Positions 1 to 4,935 of a stretch of DNA of 6,470 bases are shown one piece after another (position 1 is the first letter of the stretch; every line of letters begins with the position of its first letter). The notes beneath the pieces were generated by a model. The model was not told the origin of the DNA. It was given only the letters and a program-made list of their open reading frames with translations, and did no database searches. Source of the DNA: Actinomycetota bacterium (GTDB lineage Bacteria > Actinomycetota > Actinomycetes > Mycobacteriales > Jatrophihabitantaceae); the NCBI GenBank assembly GCA_019241805.1, contig JAFAWL010000147.1:1-6470 (forward strand). Reading direction: 5' to 3'. The translations under genes and the position numbers were made by a program.

Positions 1-153
1 GGCCTGGCCGCGGCGGTGAACGCACTCGTCCGCAATCCGGGAAAACTCGACGTCATGGGCCGTGCCGGACGTGTTCGCGCGGTCCGCGATTTCGATTGGG
101 CTGCGATCGCCACCCAGACGGTCGAGCTCTACCAGTCGGTGAAACGCGGCTGA
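1..153 (+). CDS. glgA: Glycogen synthase / GT4 glycosyltransferase, C-terminal end (partial)
   Basis: Only the last 50 codons and the TGA stop are in the window, and the frame is open from base 1. The peptide contains GRAGRVRAVRDFDWAAIA followed by TVELYQSV. This is the C-terminal helix pattern of GT4-type actinobacterial glycogen synthases (GxAGRxRAVxxFxWxxIAxxTxxLY). In mycobacteria the enzyme, also called GlgM, uses ADP-glucose with GlgC to make maltose-1-phosphate and alpha-glucan in the cytoplasm. The catalytic domain lies outside the window, so the call rests on this tail and on the neighbouring DUF3117 gene, which sits next to glgA in M. tuberculosis. Another GT4 enzyme cannot be excluded. 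It converges on the M17 peptidase gene with only 3 bases between the stops, and I see no terminator between them. Confidence 0.65.
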   Translation, partial: GLAAAVNALVRNPGKLDVMGRAGRVRAVRDFDWAAIATQTVELYQSVKRG

Positions 154-156
154 CGC

Positions 157-1575
157 TCACCGTCGCCGAGCGGTCGGCGTCATGGACTCGATCCACGTCG
201 CCAGCAGCCGAGCCCCGAAGCCGGTGGCGCCCATACGCAACACGCCGGCATCGACAGTCGACCGGGCCGGACCGGCGATGTCCAGATGCGCCCACGGCAC
301 CCGGCCGACGAAGTGGCGCAGGAACAACGCTGCGGTCACGGCGCCGGGATTTCCAGGGGAGTTGATCGCGTCCGCCACATCGGAGCGAAGGCTCGATTCG
401 TAGGCGGTGTCGATCGGCATTCGCCAGATGGCCTCGCCGCTGGACCGGGCGGCTTCGGCCAGACCGTCCGCGATCTCGTCCGAGGTGCTGAACAATCCGG
501 CAGTGTCCAGACCGAGGGCCACCTTCATGGCGCCCGTGAGCGTGGCGATGTCGACGAGCGCCGACGGCTTGAGGCGGTCGACGGCGTAGGCGAGGGCGTC
601 GGCGAGCACGAGCCGTCCTTCGGCGTCGGTGTTGGTGACCTCGGACGTCCGGCCGCCGTAGTGCGTGATCACCTCGCCGGGCAGCATCGCGGACCCGGAG
701 AACGAGTTCTCGGCCAGGGGCACGAGGGCGCTGACCGCAACCGGCAGGCCGAGTCGGGCCGTCGCCGCCAACGCGCCGATCACCGCGGCACCGCCGGACA
801 TGTCGGTGTGCATCGAGCGCATGTTCGGCCCGGACTTGATCTGCAATCCGCCGGTGTCGAACGTGATCCCCTTACCGACCAGCACGAGCGGCCGCCGCGC
901 GCCGCGTCCCTCGATCGGCCCACGCCAGTGCGCTTCCACCAGGCGAGGAGGCGATGCCGAGCCCTTGCCGACCGCGAGCACGCCACCGAAACCAACCTGA
1001 CGCAGCCATCGCTCGTCGCGAACGATCACTTCGATGCCCAGTGGTGACAGTTCGTCACTCACCCGCTCGCCGAACCAGGCCGGCGTCTCGACCGAGGCCG
1101 GCGTGTTGGCCATGGTCCGCGTCCAGGTGGTCGCCTCGGCCAGCACGCGTGAGCGTTCGAGCACCCGCGAACGCCCGGCTCCGACGATCTCGAACACCCG
1201 CTCGTCGGAATCGCCGAATCGCGGCGAATACGCCGCGAGGATCACACCCTCGACCAGACCCGCGAGGTCTACCGGGCGCGGCGCGATCTGCACCGGCTCG
1301 TCGTGTGGAGCGTTGCGGGCAACGGCCGCTCCCGCTTCTCGAGCTTCGGCGGTGGAGCCGCGACCCCGGCCGACCAGCAACAGCCGGGTGGATCCCGGCA
1401 GGTCCAGCAGGGCGCCGGGCCGATCCTCGATCGCGCCGACTGCGGCGATGCGGGCGCGGATACGAGCCGAGAGGACGGCGTCCGGCACCGCGCGCAGATC
1501 GGGACCGGACGGCCCGACGGTGAGCGCGAGCACCCGGCCCGGGCCGGTGCCGGCCGCGGCGCGCACAGTGGTCAC
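157..1575 (-). CDS. Leucyl aminopeptidase family protein (peptidase family M17)
   Basis: The 472-aa product is a cytosolic M17 metallo-aminopeptidase, which removes N-terminal residues from peptides using two metal ions. All family catalytic residues are visible. Lys235 and Asp240 lie in VGKGITFDTGG, Lys247 in LQIKSG and Asp258 in HTDMSGG. Asp317, Glu319 and Arg321 lie in the signature NTDAEGRL. By homology to E. coli PepA (Lys270, Asp275, Lys282, Asp293, Asp352, Glu354, Arg356) these form the two-metal site, the catalytic Lys and the bicarbonate-binding Arg. The N-terminal domain (about residues 1-150) is poorly conserved and the protein is a little shorter than PepA (503 aa). The GTG start has only a weak GAGG about 12 bases upstream; a second GTG lies at codon 4. 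It is downstream of DUF3117 on the same strand with a 144-base gap holding a strong hairpin, so it probably has its own transcription start. There is no signal peptide. The family call is firm; the substrate is unknown. Confidence 0.93.
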   Translation of the reverse strand: MTTVRAAAGTGPGRVLALTVGPSGPDLRAVPDAVLSARIRARIAAVGAIEDRPGALLDLPGSTRLLLVGRGRGSTAEAREAGAAVARNAPHDEPVQIAPRPVDLAGLVEGVILAAYSPRFGDSDERVFEIVGAGRSRVLERSRVLAEATTWTRTMANTPASVETPAWFGERVSDELSPLGIEVIVRDERWLRQVGFGGVLAVGKGSASPPRLVEAHWRGPIEGRGARRPLVLVGKGITFDTGGLQIKSGPNMRSMHTDMSGGAAVIGALAATARLGLPVAVSALVPLAENSFSGSAMLPGEVITHYGGRTSEVTNTDAEGRLVLADALAYAVDRLKPSALVDIATLTGAMKVALGLDTAGLFSTSDEIADGLAEAARSSGEAIWRMPIDTAYESSLRSDVADAINSPGNPGAVTAALFLRHFVGRVPWAHLDIAGPARSTVDAGVLRMGATGFGARLLATWIESMTPTARRR

Positions 1576-1644
1576 GCAGCGATCTTGCCTCGTGGCGTTC
1601 AGGTCGGCTCACGGGCCCCGGCGGCGAACGCCGCAAGCCCGATC

Positions 1645-1665
1645 GGGCCGGACACAATTCGGCCC
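1645..1665 (-). other. Alternative hairpin competing with the 1660-1701 stem
   Basis: GGGCCG (1645-1650) is complementary to CGGCCC (1660-1665), with a 9-base loop. Its arm 1660-1665 is also part of the 9-bp stem at 1660-1701, so the two hairpins exclude each other. A 10-bp palindrome, CCCGATCGGG (1638-1647), overlaps the edge. This is the geometry of an attenuator, but 6-bp GC stems are common in such DNA. Confidence 0.25.
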
Positions 1666-1701
1666 CGGTCCGCCGAGTGGAGACTCGACGTTCCGGGGCC
1701 G
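1660..1701 (-). terminator. Nested hairpin between DUF3117 and the M17 gene; likely terminator or leader structure
   Basis: A perfect 9-bp stem (CGGCCCCGG at 1660-1668 with CCGGGGCCG at 1693-1701) encloses a second hairpin with stem CGAGT/ACTCG (1674-1678 and 1683-1687) and a 4-base loop. On the minus strand it begins 19 bases after the DUF3117 stop and is followed by AATTGTGT rather than a run of T. A terminator lacking a U-tract is common in high-GC actinobacteria. Because the next gene on this strand is the M17 peptidase, it could instead be a structured leader. No transcript data can be inferred from sequence. Confidence 0.5.
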
Positions 1702-1719
1702 GGACGCGCAGCGGCTTGG

Positions 1720-1887
1720 TCAGCCGACGACGGATTTCAGAGCGTCACCCAATGCGGTGGCCTCGTCAGGCGTCATCTCGACGACCAACCGGCCCCCGCC
1801 TTCGAGCGGGACGCGCATGACGATGCCGCGACCCTCCTTGGTCACCTCGAGCGGGCCATCGCCCGTCCGCGGCTTCATGGCCGCCAT
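1720..1887 (-). CDS. DUF3117 small conserved protein (Rv1211-like)
   Basis: This is a short gene of 55 codons. Its product starts MAAMKPRTGDGPLEVTKEGR, continues GIVMRVPLEGGGRLVVEMTP and ends in DEATALGDALKSVVG. From memory this matches almost residue for residue the small actinobacterial DUF3117 family (Rv1211 in M. tuberculosis), which is normally about 55 aa from this Met-Ala-Ala-Met start. The start is set by a strong AGGAGG at 1893-1898, five bases before the ATG. There is no membrane segment, signal peptide or Cys; it is predicted to be a small cytoplasmic, partly beta-strand protein. The biochemical role is unknown. It is divergent from the crotonase gene and lies upstream of the M17 gene. 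Its position near glgA and tag agrees with the conserved mycobacterial order. Confidence 0.93.
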   Translation of the reverse strand: MAAMKPRTGDGPLEVTKEGRGIVMRVPLEGGGRLVVEMTPDEATALGDALKSVVG

Positions 1888-1892
1888 GCGTG

Positions 1893-1898
1893 CCTCCT
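1893..1898 (-). promoter_or_regulatory. Shine-Dalgarno site of the DUF3117 gene
   Basis: On the minus strand AGGAGG is followed by five bases and then ATG (1885-1887). It is the strongest ribosome binding site in the window and fixes the start of this very short gene. Confidence 0.85.
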
Positions 1899-1961
1899 CA
1901 GGTGAGCGCTCGATGCGCTCGTCACGATCGCCGGAGCTGGTCCGGCCGGTTCACTGTCCCC

Positions 1962-1989
1962 ATTGTCCAGCATCGTCGCGGCAGACCAA
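1962..1989 (-). promoter_or_regulatory. Possible sigma-A-like promoter for DUF3117
   Basis: In the divergent region (1888-2044), the minus strand reads TTGGTC (1984-1989), a 16-base spacer, then GACAAT (1962-1967), roughly 75 bases before the DUF3117 ATG. This is a moderate match to TTGACA-N16-18-TATAAT; the first base of the -10 is wrong. I found no convincing promoter for the divergent crotonase gene. This is a guess from consensus only. Confidence 0.25.
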
Positions 1990-2017
1990 AGTCCAGGGGT
2001 ATGGCCGCGCCCGGTGG

Positions 2018-2029
2018 CGCTGATCAGCG
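2018..2029. promoter_or_regulatory. 12-bp palindrome upstream of the crotonase start
   Basis: CGCTGATCAGCG is a perfect 12-bp palindrome ending 15 bases before the GTG start of the crotonase gene, inside the divergent intergenic region. The position fits an operator for a dimeric repressor such as a TetR-type regulator of acyl-CoA genes. However, a perfect 12-mer palindrome is expected about once or twice by chance in a window this size. Confidence 0.25.
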
Positions 2030-2044
2030 GTAGCGTCACCCGCC

Positions 2045-2830
2045 GTGACCGACGTGCTGATGATCGAGCGCGCCGAGGGTGTCGCAACCCTCACGCTCAA
2101 CCGACCGCAGTCGATGAATTCGCTCGACGTCGCCCTGAAAACGGCACTCATCGACGGGCTGGCCGAGGTGCGGGCTGATCCGTCCGTGCGGGCGGTGGTG
2201 CTGACGGGATCGGGCCGTGGCTTCTGCGTCGGGCAGGACCTGCGCGAGCATCTGGGACTGCTGGACGCCGGCCTGGATCCGGTCACGACGGTGGCCGAGC
2301 ATTACAACCCGATCGTGCTCGGCCTGTCCGAGATGCCGAAGCCCGTGATCGCGGCCGTCAACGGGGTCGCGGCCGGAGCCGGCGCGGGGCTGGCATTCGC
2401 ATGCGATTTCCGGATCGCGGCCTCGACCGCGTCATTTCTGTTGGCGTTCGCCAATGTGGGGCTCACGCTCGACAGCGGGGTGTCGTGGACGCTGCCCCGA
2501 CTGATCGGGACGGCCCGGGCGACGGCGCTGGCCTTGCTGGCCGAACCGGTCCACGCCGAGCCGGCCCTCGAGATGGGCTTGGTGAACGCGGTGGTCGATC
2601 CCGGTCGGGTGTTGCCGGCGGCGCACGAACTGGCCGCGCGCCTGGCTGCCGGGCCCACCCTCGCCTACGCCGCGATCAAGCAGTCGCTGGCCTACGGCGC
2701 GAATTCCACCCTGCGCGAAGCGTTGGCGAAAGAGGCCGAATTGCAAACAGCGGCCGGCGCGACCGAAGACCATCGCAATGCGACCAGCGCGTTCGTCGCC
2801 AAGCAGCCGGCGGTTTTCGTCGGGCGCTGA
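2045..2830 (+). CDS. Enoyl-CoA hydratase/isomerase family protein (crotonase fold, PaaG-like)
   Basis: The 261-aa product is a full-length crotonase-family enzyme acting on acyl-CoA thioesters in the cytoplasm. The family pattern runs in order: LTLNRP (residues 16-21), the CoA and oxyanion-hole segment SGRGFCVGQDL (56-66), the second oxyanion segment AVNGVAAGAGAGLA (104-117), and the C-terminal helical part ending with AFVAKQPAVFVGR. It resembles E. coli PaaG throughout (shared GRGFC-GQDL, YNP, PKPVI-AVNGVAAGAGA, LPR). Like PaaG it has Asp at the isomerase position (Asp143 in LTLDSGVSW). At the two classical hydratase Glu positions it appears to have Asn137 and an Ala near 162. A delta-3,delta-2 enoyl-CoA isomerase-like activity is therefore more likely than ordinary hydration. 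The chosen GTG start gives a normal-length N-terminus but has no clear Shine-Dalgarno. No phenylacetate (paa) genes are visible nearby, so the pathway is unknown. Confidence 0.88.
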   Translation: MTDVLMIERAEGVATLTLNRPQSMNSLDVALKTALIDGLAEVRADPSVRAVVLTGSGRGFCVGQDLREHLGLLDAGLDPVTTVAEHYNPIVLGLSEMPKPVIAAVNGVAAGAGAGLAFACDFRIAASTASFLLAFANVGLTLDSGVSWTLPRLIGTARATALALLAEPVHAEPALEMGLVNAVVDPGRVLPAAHELAARLAAGPTLAYAAIKQSLAYGANSTLREALAKEAELQTAAGATEDHRNATSAFVAKQPAVFVGR

Positions 2831-2901
2831 CATGTGGCGAGGGCCGGCGCCTCTACGTGAGCGTCGCAGGAAGTAACCCCCGGACGCGACCCCTGAGTCG
2901 A

Positions 2902-2972
2902 ACTCTGCACTCGTTGTGTGGGCTGCAGCCCAGGGTTTGGACGCGGTCAAGCGTGCACAACGAGTGCAAAGT
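2902..2972. repeat. 17-bp near-perfect inverted repeat with an internal palindrome
   Basis: The left arm ACTCTGCACTCGTTGTG (2902-2918) and right arm CACAACGAGTGCAAAGT (2956-2972) are complementary at 16 of 17 positions and are separated by 37 bases. Directly inside the left arm is the perfect 14-bp palindrome TGGGCTGCAGCCCA (2919-2932). The whole is a 71-base foldable unit lying 71 bases after the crotonase stop and about 207 bases before the next gene. It could be a terminator without a U-tract, an interspersed palindromic repeat or small non-autonomous element, or a leader structure of the unknown gene. No target-site duplication is evident. Confidence 0.7.
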
Positions 2973-3018
2973 CGTGCCTGGTGAGAGGCCGGCGGTCGAG
3001 TCGCGCCGTCAGAAGTCA

Positions 3019-3037
3019 CCACCGTCGATGTCGGTGG
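3019..3037 (+). other. Short hairpin upstream of the unknown gene
   Basis: CCACCG (3019-3024) pairs with CGGTGG (3032-3037) around a 7-base loop. It is a modest stem with no T-run after it. It may be part of a leader or degenerate terminator, or chance. Confidence 0.25.
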
Positions 3038-3164
3038 CTGCCGAAATCACCAGCCGGAACTGCGTGAATCTCAGTGTCGAGCGACGCTTCAGTCTGGCTA
3101 CCGTCGCCGCACATCAAAGCTCGGTGTGTGAACACGCCGACGAACGCGATCGTCTCGTGCAGGC

Positions 3165-3173
3165 GAGGAAAGG
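3165..3173 (+). promoter_or_regulatory. Ribosome binding site of the 387-aa unknown gene
   Basis: GAGGAAAGG ends six bases before the GTG at 3180. The good match and spacing support that start and support the gene being translated. Confidence 0.75.
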
Positions 3174-3179
3174 CTCATA

Positions 3180-4343
3180 GTGTCTGCTCCACGACTCAAC
3201 GAACAACTCGCAGAGGACCTCGAGGCACTCGCCAGTCAGCTCGAATTCGGCGTCGGCTCAGTCGCGGTCGCAGCTCATGCTGAGCTGCAGTTACTGACAC
3301 CTGACGTGCTCGAAGCTCTCCTGCGTATTGCAAGGTCGCAGAACTGGGGGAACGCGTACACCGCCGTCGCGGACGAACTGCGCCGTCTGGGCAAGGGCCC
3401 GGGTCCGCTGATCCGGTACGACGCTCTCCCACCGACCGCCCCTGACGCCAGCAACTTCGTGCATCCGAACTATGCGATGCTCACCTCGGAGCAACTGGCC
3501 GAACTCGATCAGCTCCACCGGTTCGCGGCGAGATACGCGGTCCCCGATGATTCGCCGTCGAGCACGACCACGACCACGGCGACCGGGACGGCCGGGACGG
3601 CCGGGACGACCACGGCGACCGGGACGGCCGGGACGACGACGAGCACGAGGGCGAGCACCAGTGGTGCGCCGGCGCCGCAACCAGTCGTGATCGATCTGAC
3701 CGGCGATGAGACGGACGATCAGGGCGAAGGATGGGACACCGTGGCCGCCCCCGACTGTCGGGAGTGGTCCGAGGGCCAGATCGCCGAGTACCTCAGGCGC
3801 TACCCGGCCATGGCCGAGATCGTGATGGAGCAGTTGACCGACACGCAAGTCGCCGCCGTGCTGAGCGTGCTTGACGCCGGCGCCGGTCCGGCGGTGACCC
3901 GGGCCGTGAGAGCTACCGCCCGAGTGACGAGGTTCGGGCCACCCGCGCCACCAGGACCGCAACCGATCGAGCCGGCGGAGACCGGCGGCTCAGACATCGG
4001 ATCCATCCTCGTCGCTTACGAACAGGGACACCTGGCCGCCGGTGAAATCGCCGAGCATCTGGACGCCCATCCGGAGCGAATCGACGAGGTCTTCGAGGGT
4101 CTGGAGGACGACGAAGGCGTCGAAGCGGTCACCCGCGTGCTGGCGCGCATGCAGAGCCCGTCAGGCCCGGCTTTGCAGGCGAGGCTAGACAGGTGGAACG
4201 CCGAAGTCGGGCCCGGCCGGGCTCAGTCCCAGCACGCGCCGTCCGCTGCTCCGGCCGCGCCGACGGACCGTCCGGGGCTGACCGACGACGACGGGGACGA
4301 ACCGGACCTCGACGAGATGCAGATCGACGGCGCCGACAGCTGA
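3180..4343 (+). CDS. Unrecognised modular protein with repeat linker, duplicated helical module and acidic tail
   Basis: I do not recognise this 387-aa protein. Residues 1-120 look alpha-helical (LNEQLAEDLEALASQL; LTPDVLEALLRIARSQNWG; LTSEQLAELDQLHRFAARY). Residues 125-165 are a Ser/Thr/Ala/Gly linker coded by DNA repeats. Residues 169-180 read VVIDLTGDETDD, a hydrophobic core followed by acidic residues. Residues 197-248 and 286-338 are two copies of one helical module (G-x-I-A-E-x-L, P, V-x-E-x-L, A-V-x-x-V-L, G-P-A). A Pro-rich stretch (253-265) separates them. Residues 366-387 are a strongly acidic tail. There is a single Cys (193), no signal peptide and no membrane segment, so it is probably cytoplasmic or exported by a non-Sec route. 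The GTG start is backed by GAGGAAAGG. A TTA Leu codon at residue 38 (3291-3293), rare in such genomes, hints at recent acquisition. It sits among conserved genes and converges on tag. The coding call is supported by repeat conservation in frame; function unknown. Confidence 0.8.
   Translation: MSAPRLNEQLAEDLEALASQLEFGVGSVAVAAHAELQLLTPDVLEALLRIARSQNWGNAYTAVADELRRLGKGPGPLIRYDALPPTAPDASNFVHPNYAMLTSEQLAELDQLHRFAARYAVPDDSPSSTTTTTATGTAGTAGTTTATGTAGTTTSTRASTSGAPAPQPVVIDLTGDETDDQGEGWDTVAAPDCREWSEGQIAEYLRRYPAMAEIVMEQLTDTQVAAVLSVLDAGAGPAVTRAVRATARVTRFGPPAPPGPQPIEPAETGGSDIGSILVAYEQGHLAAGEIAEHLDAHPERIDEVFEGLEDDEGVEAVTRVLARMQSPSGPALQARLDRWNAEVGPGRAQSQHAPSAAPAAPTDRPGLTDDDGDEPDLDEMQIDGADS
3570..3635 (+). 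repeat. In-frame tandem repeats encoding a Thr/Ala/Gly linker
   Basis: A 30-base segment at 3570-3599 recurs exactly at 3606-3635 (36-base period). Inside it the 9-mer GCCGGGACG is iterated. All periods are multiples of three, so copy-number change would lengthen or shorten the linker (TATGTAGT units) without a frameshift. Confidence 0.85.
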
Positions 4344-4359
4344 GCCGGCACGCTCGTCG

Positions 4360-4373
4360 GCCGGACTACCGGC
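4360..4373. terminator. Possible short hairpin between convergent genes
   Basis: GCCGG (4360-4364) and CCGGC (4369-4373) form a 5-bp stem with a 4-base loop that contains part of the tag stop codon. It lies in the junction of the unknown gene and tag. There is no T-run, so this is weak evidence for a shared terminator. Confidence 0.2.
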
Positions 4374-4935
4374 GCGACCGGGCGGCCCGCCAGCAGGTGG
4401 CGACGTGATCGTCGACCATTCCGGTGGCCTGCATCAGTGCGTAAGCCGTCGTCGGACCGACGAATCGGAAGCCTCGCTTCTTCAACGTCTTGGCCATCGC
4501 GATTGATTCGGCCGAAGTCGAGGCCACGTCGGCCAGAGTTTCCGGGTTGGGGCGCTGGCCTGTCGGCGCGAAGGACCAGAGCAGCGCGTCCAGCCCCTCG
4601 GGCACGGCGTCGACGATGCGCCGCGCGTTGTTGATCGTCGCCTCGATCTTGGCGCGGTTGCGCACGATCCCGGCGTCGTCGAGCAGCCGGGCGATGTCGC
4701 CGTCGTCGAAGGCAGCGATCGTTTCAACGTCGAAGTCGGCGAAGGCTTTCCGGAATCCGGGCCGTTTCCGCAGAATGATCAGCCACGAGAGGCCGGACTG
4801 GAATGCCTCCAGGCTCATTCGCTCGAACAGCTCGCGATCACCGTGCAGCGGCCGACCCCATTCGTCGTCGTGATAGGCGACGTACTCGGGTGCGGAGGTC
4901 GCCCAGCCGCACCGGATGCGATGGTCAGTCACCAT
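4366..4935 (-). CDS. tag: DNA-3-methyladenine glycosylase I
   Basis: The 189-aa product removes 3-methyladenine from alkylated DNA as the first step of base excision repair. It aligns along its whole length with E. coli Tag (187 aa). The zinc site is complete: Cys9 (RCGW), His22 (YHDDEWG), and His177 and Cys181 (DDHVATC). The base-recognition Glu43 and Trp51 lie in LEAFQSGLSW, equivalent to Glu38 and Trp46 of E. coli. GIVRNRAKIEATINNAR is the expected helix-hairpin-helix region. I chose the ATG at 4933-4935 because MVTDHRIRCGW matches the family N-terminus; an open frame upstream to 5085 would add a 50-residue Arg-rich extension that overlaps the DivIVA-like gene. A GTG at the next codon is an alternative. 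The start overlaps the end of the DivIVA-like gene by 11 bases, with no clear Shine-Dalgarno, so translation is probably coupled. This pairing matches Rv1209-Rv1210. Confidence 0.96.
   Translation of the reverse strand: MVTDHRIRCGWATSAPEYVAYHDDEWGRPLHGDRELFERMSLEAFQSGLSWLIILRKRPGFRKAFADFDVETIAAFDDGDIARLLDDAGIVRNRAKIEATINNARRIVDAVPEGLDALLWSFAPTGQRPNPETLADVASTSAESIAMAKTLKKRGFRFVGPTTAYALMQATGMVDDHVATCWRAARSRR

Larger units (their letters stand above)
2831..3179. other. About 350-base gap between the crotonase gene and the unknown gene
   Basis: No frame here gives a convincing protein; the long plus-strand frame through it is a continuation of a crotonase shadow frame. The gap looks less GC-biased than the flanking genes. 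It holds the inverted repeat at 2902-2972, a weaker hairpin at 3019-3037 and the ribosome binding site of the next gene at 3165-3173. The short direct repeat GGACGCG occurs at 2882 and 2939. I saw no tRNA-like cloverleaf or clear promoter. Confidence 0.6.

Noticed and set aside
286..1047. A 253-codon plus-strand open frame
   Set aside because: It is a shadow of the M17 coding strand, with His/Arg/Gly-rich composition and no recognisable motif.
1034..2023. A 329-codon plus-strand open frame opposite the M17 and DUF3117 genes
   Set aside because: It is Arg/Ser/Pro-rich shadow sequence with no domain; the minus strand has clear M17 catalytic motifs and the DUF3117 match.
2902..2972. CIRCE element (HrcA operator)
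   Set aside because: The half-sites GCACTC and GAGTGC are present, but CIRCE has a 9-base spacer and here the two are about 48 bases apart; there is no heat-shock gene nearby.
3056..3078. GGAAC ... GTC pair resembling an ECF-type promoter before the unknown gene
   Set aside because: The spacer of about 15 bases and the poor -10 do not fit a known actinobacterial ECF consensus well enough to annotate.
2401..3180. Plus-strand open frame running from the crotonase gene through the 350-base gap
   Set aside because: Most of it is a crotonase shadow frame, and the part in the gap has no motif, no start signal and no sensible composition.
3570..3635. CRISPR-like repeat array
   Set aside because: The repeats are in frame inside a coding sequence, have no unique spacers and are built of 9-base units.
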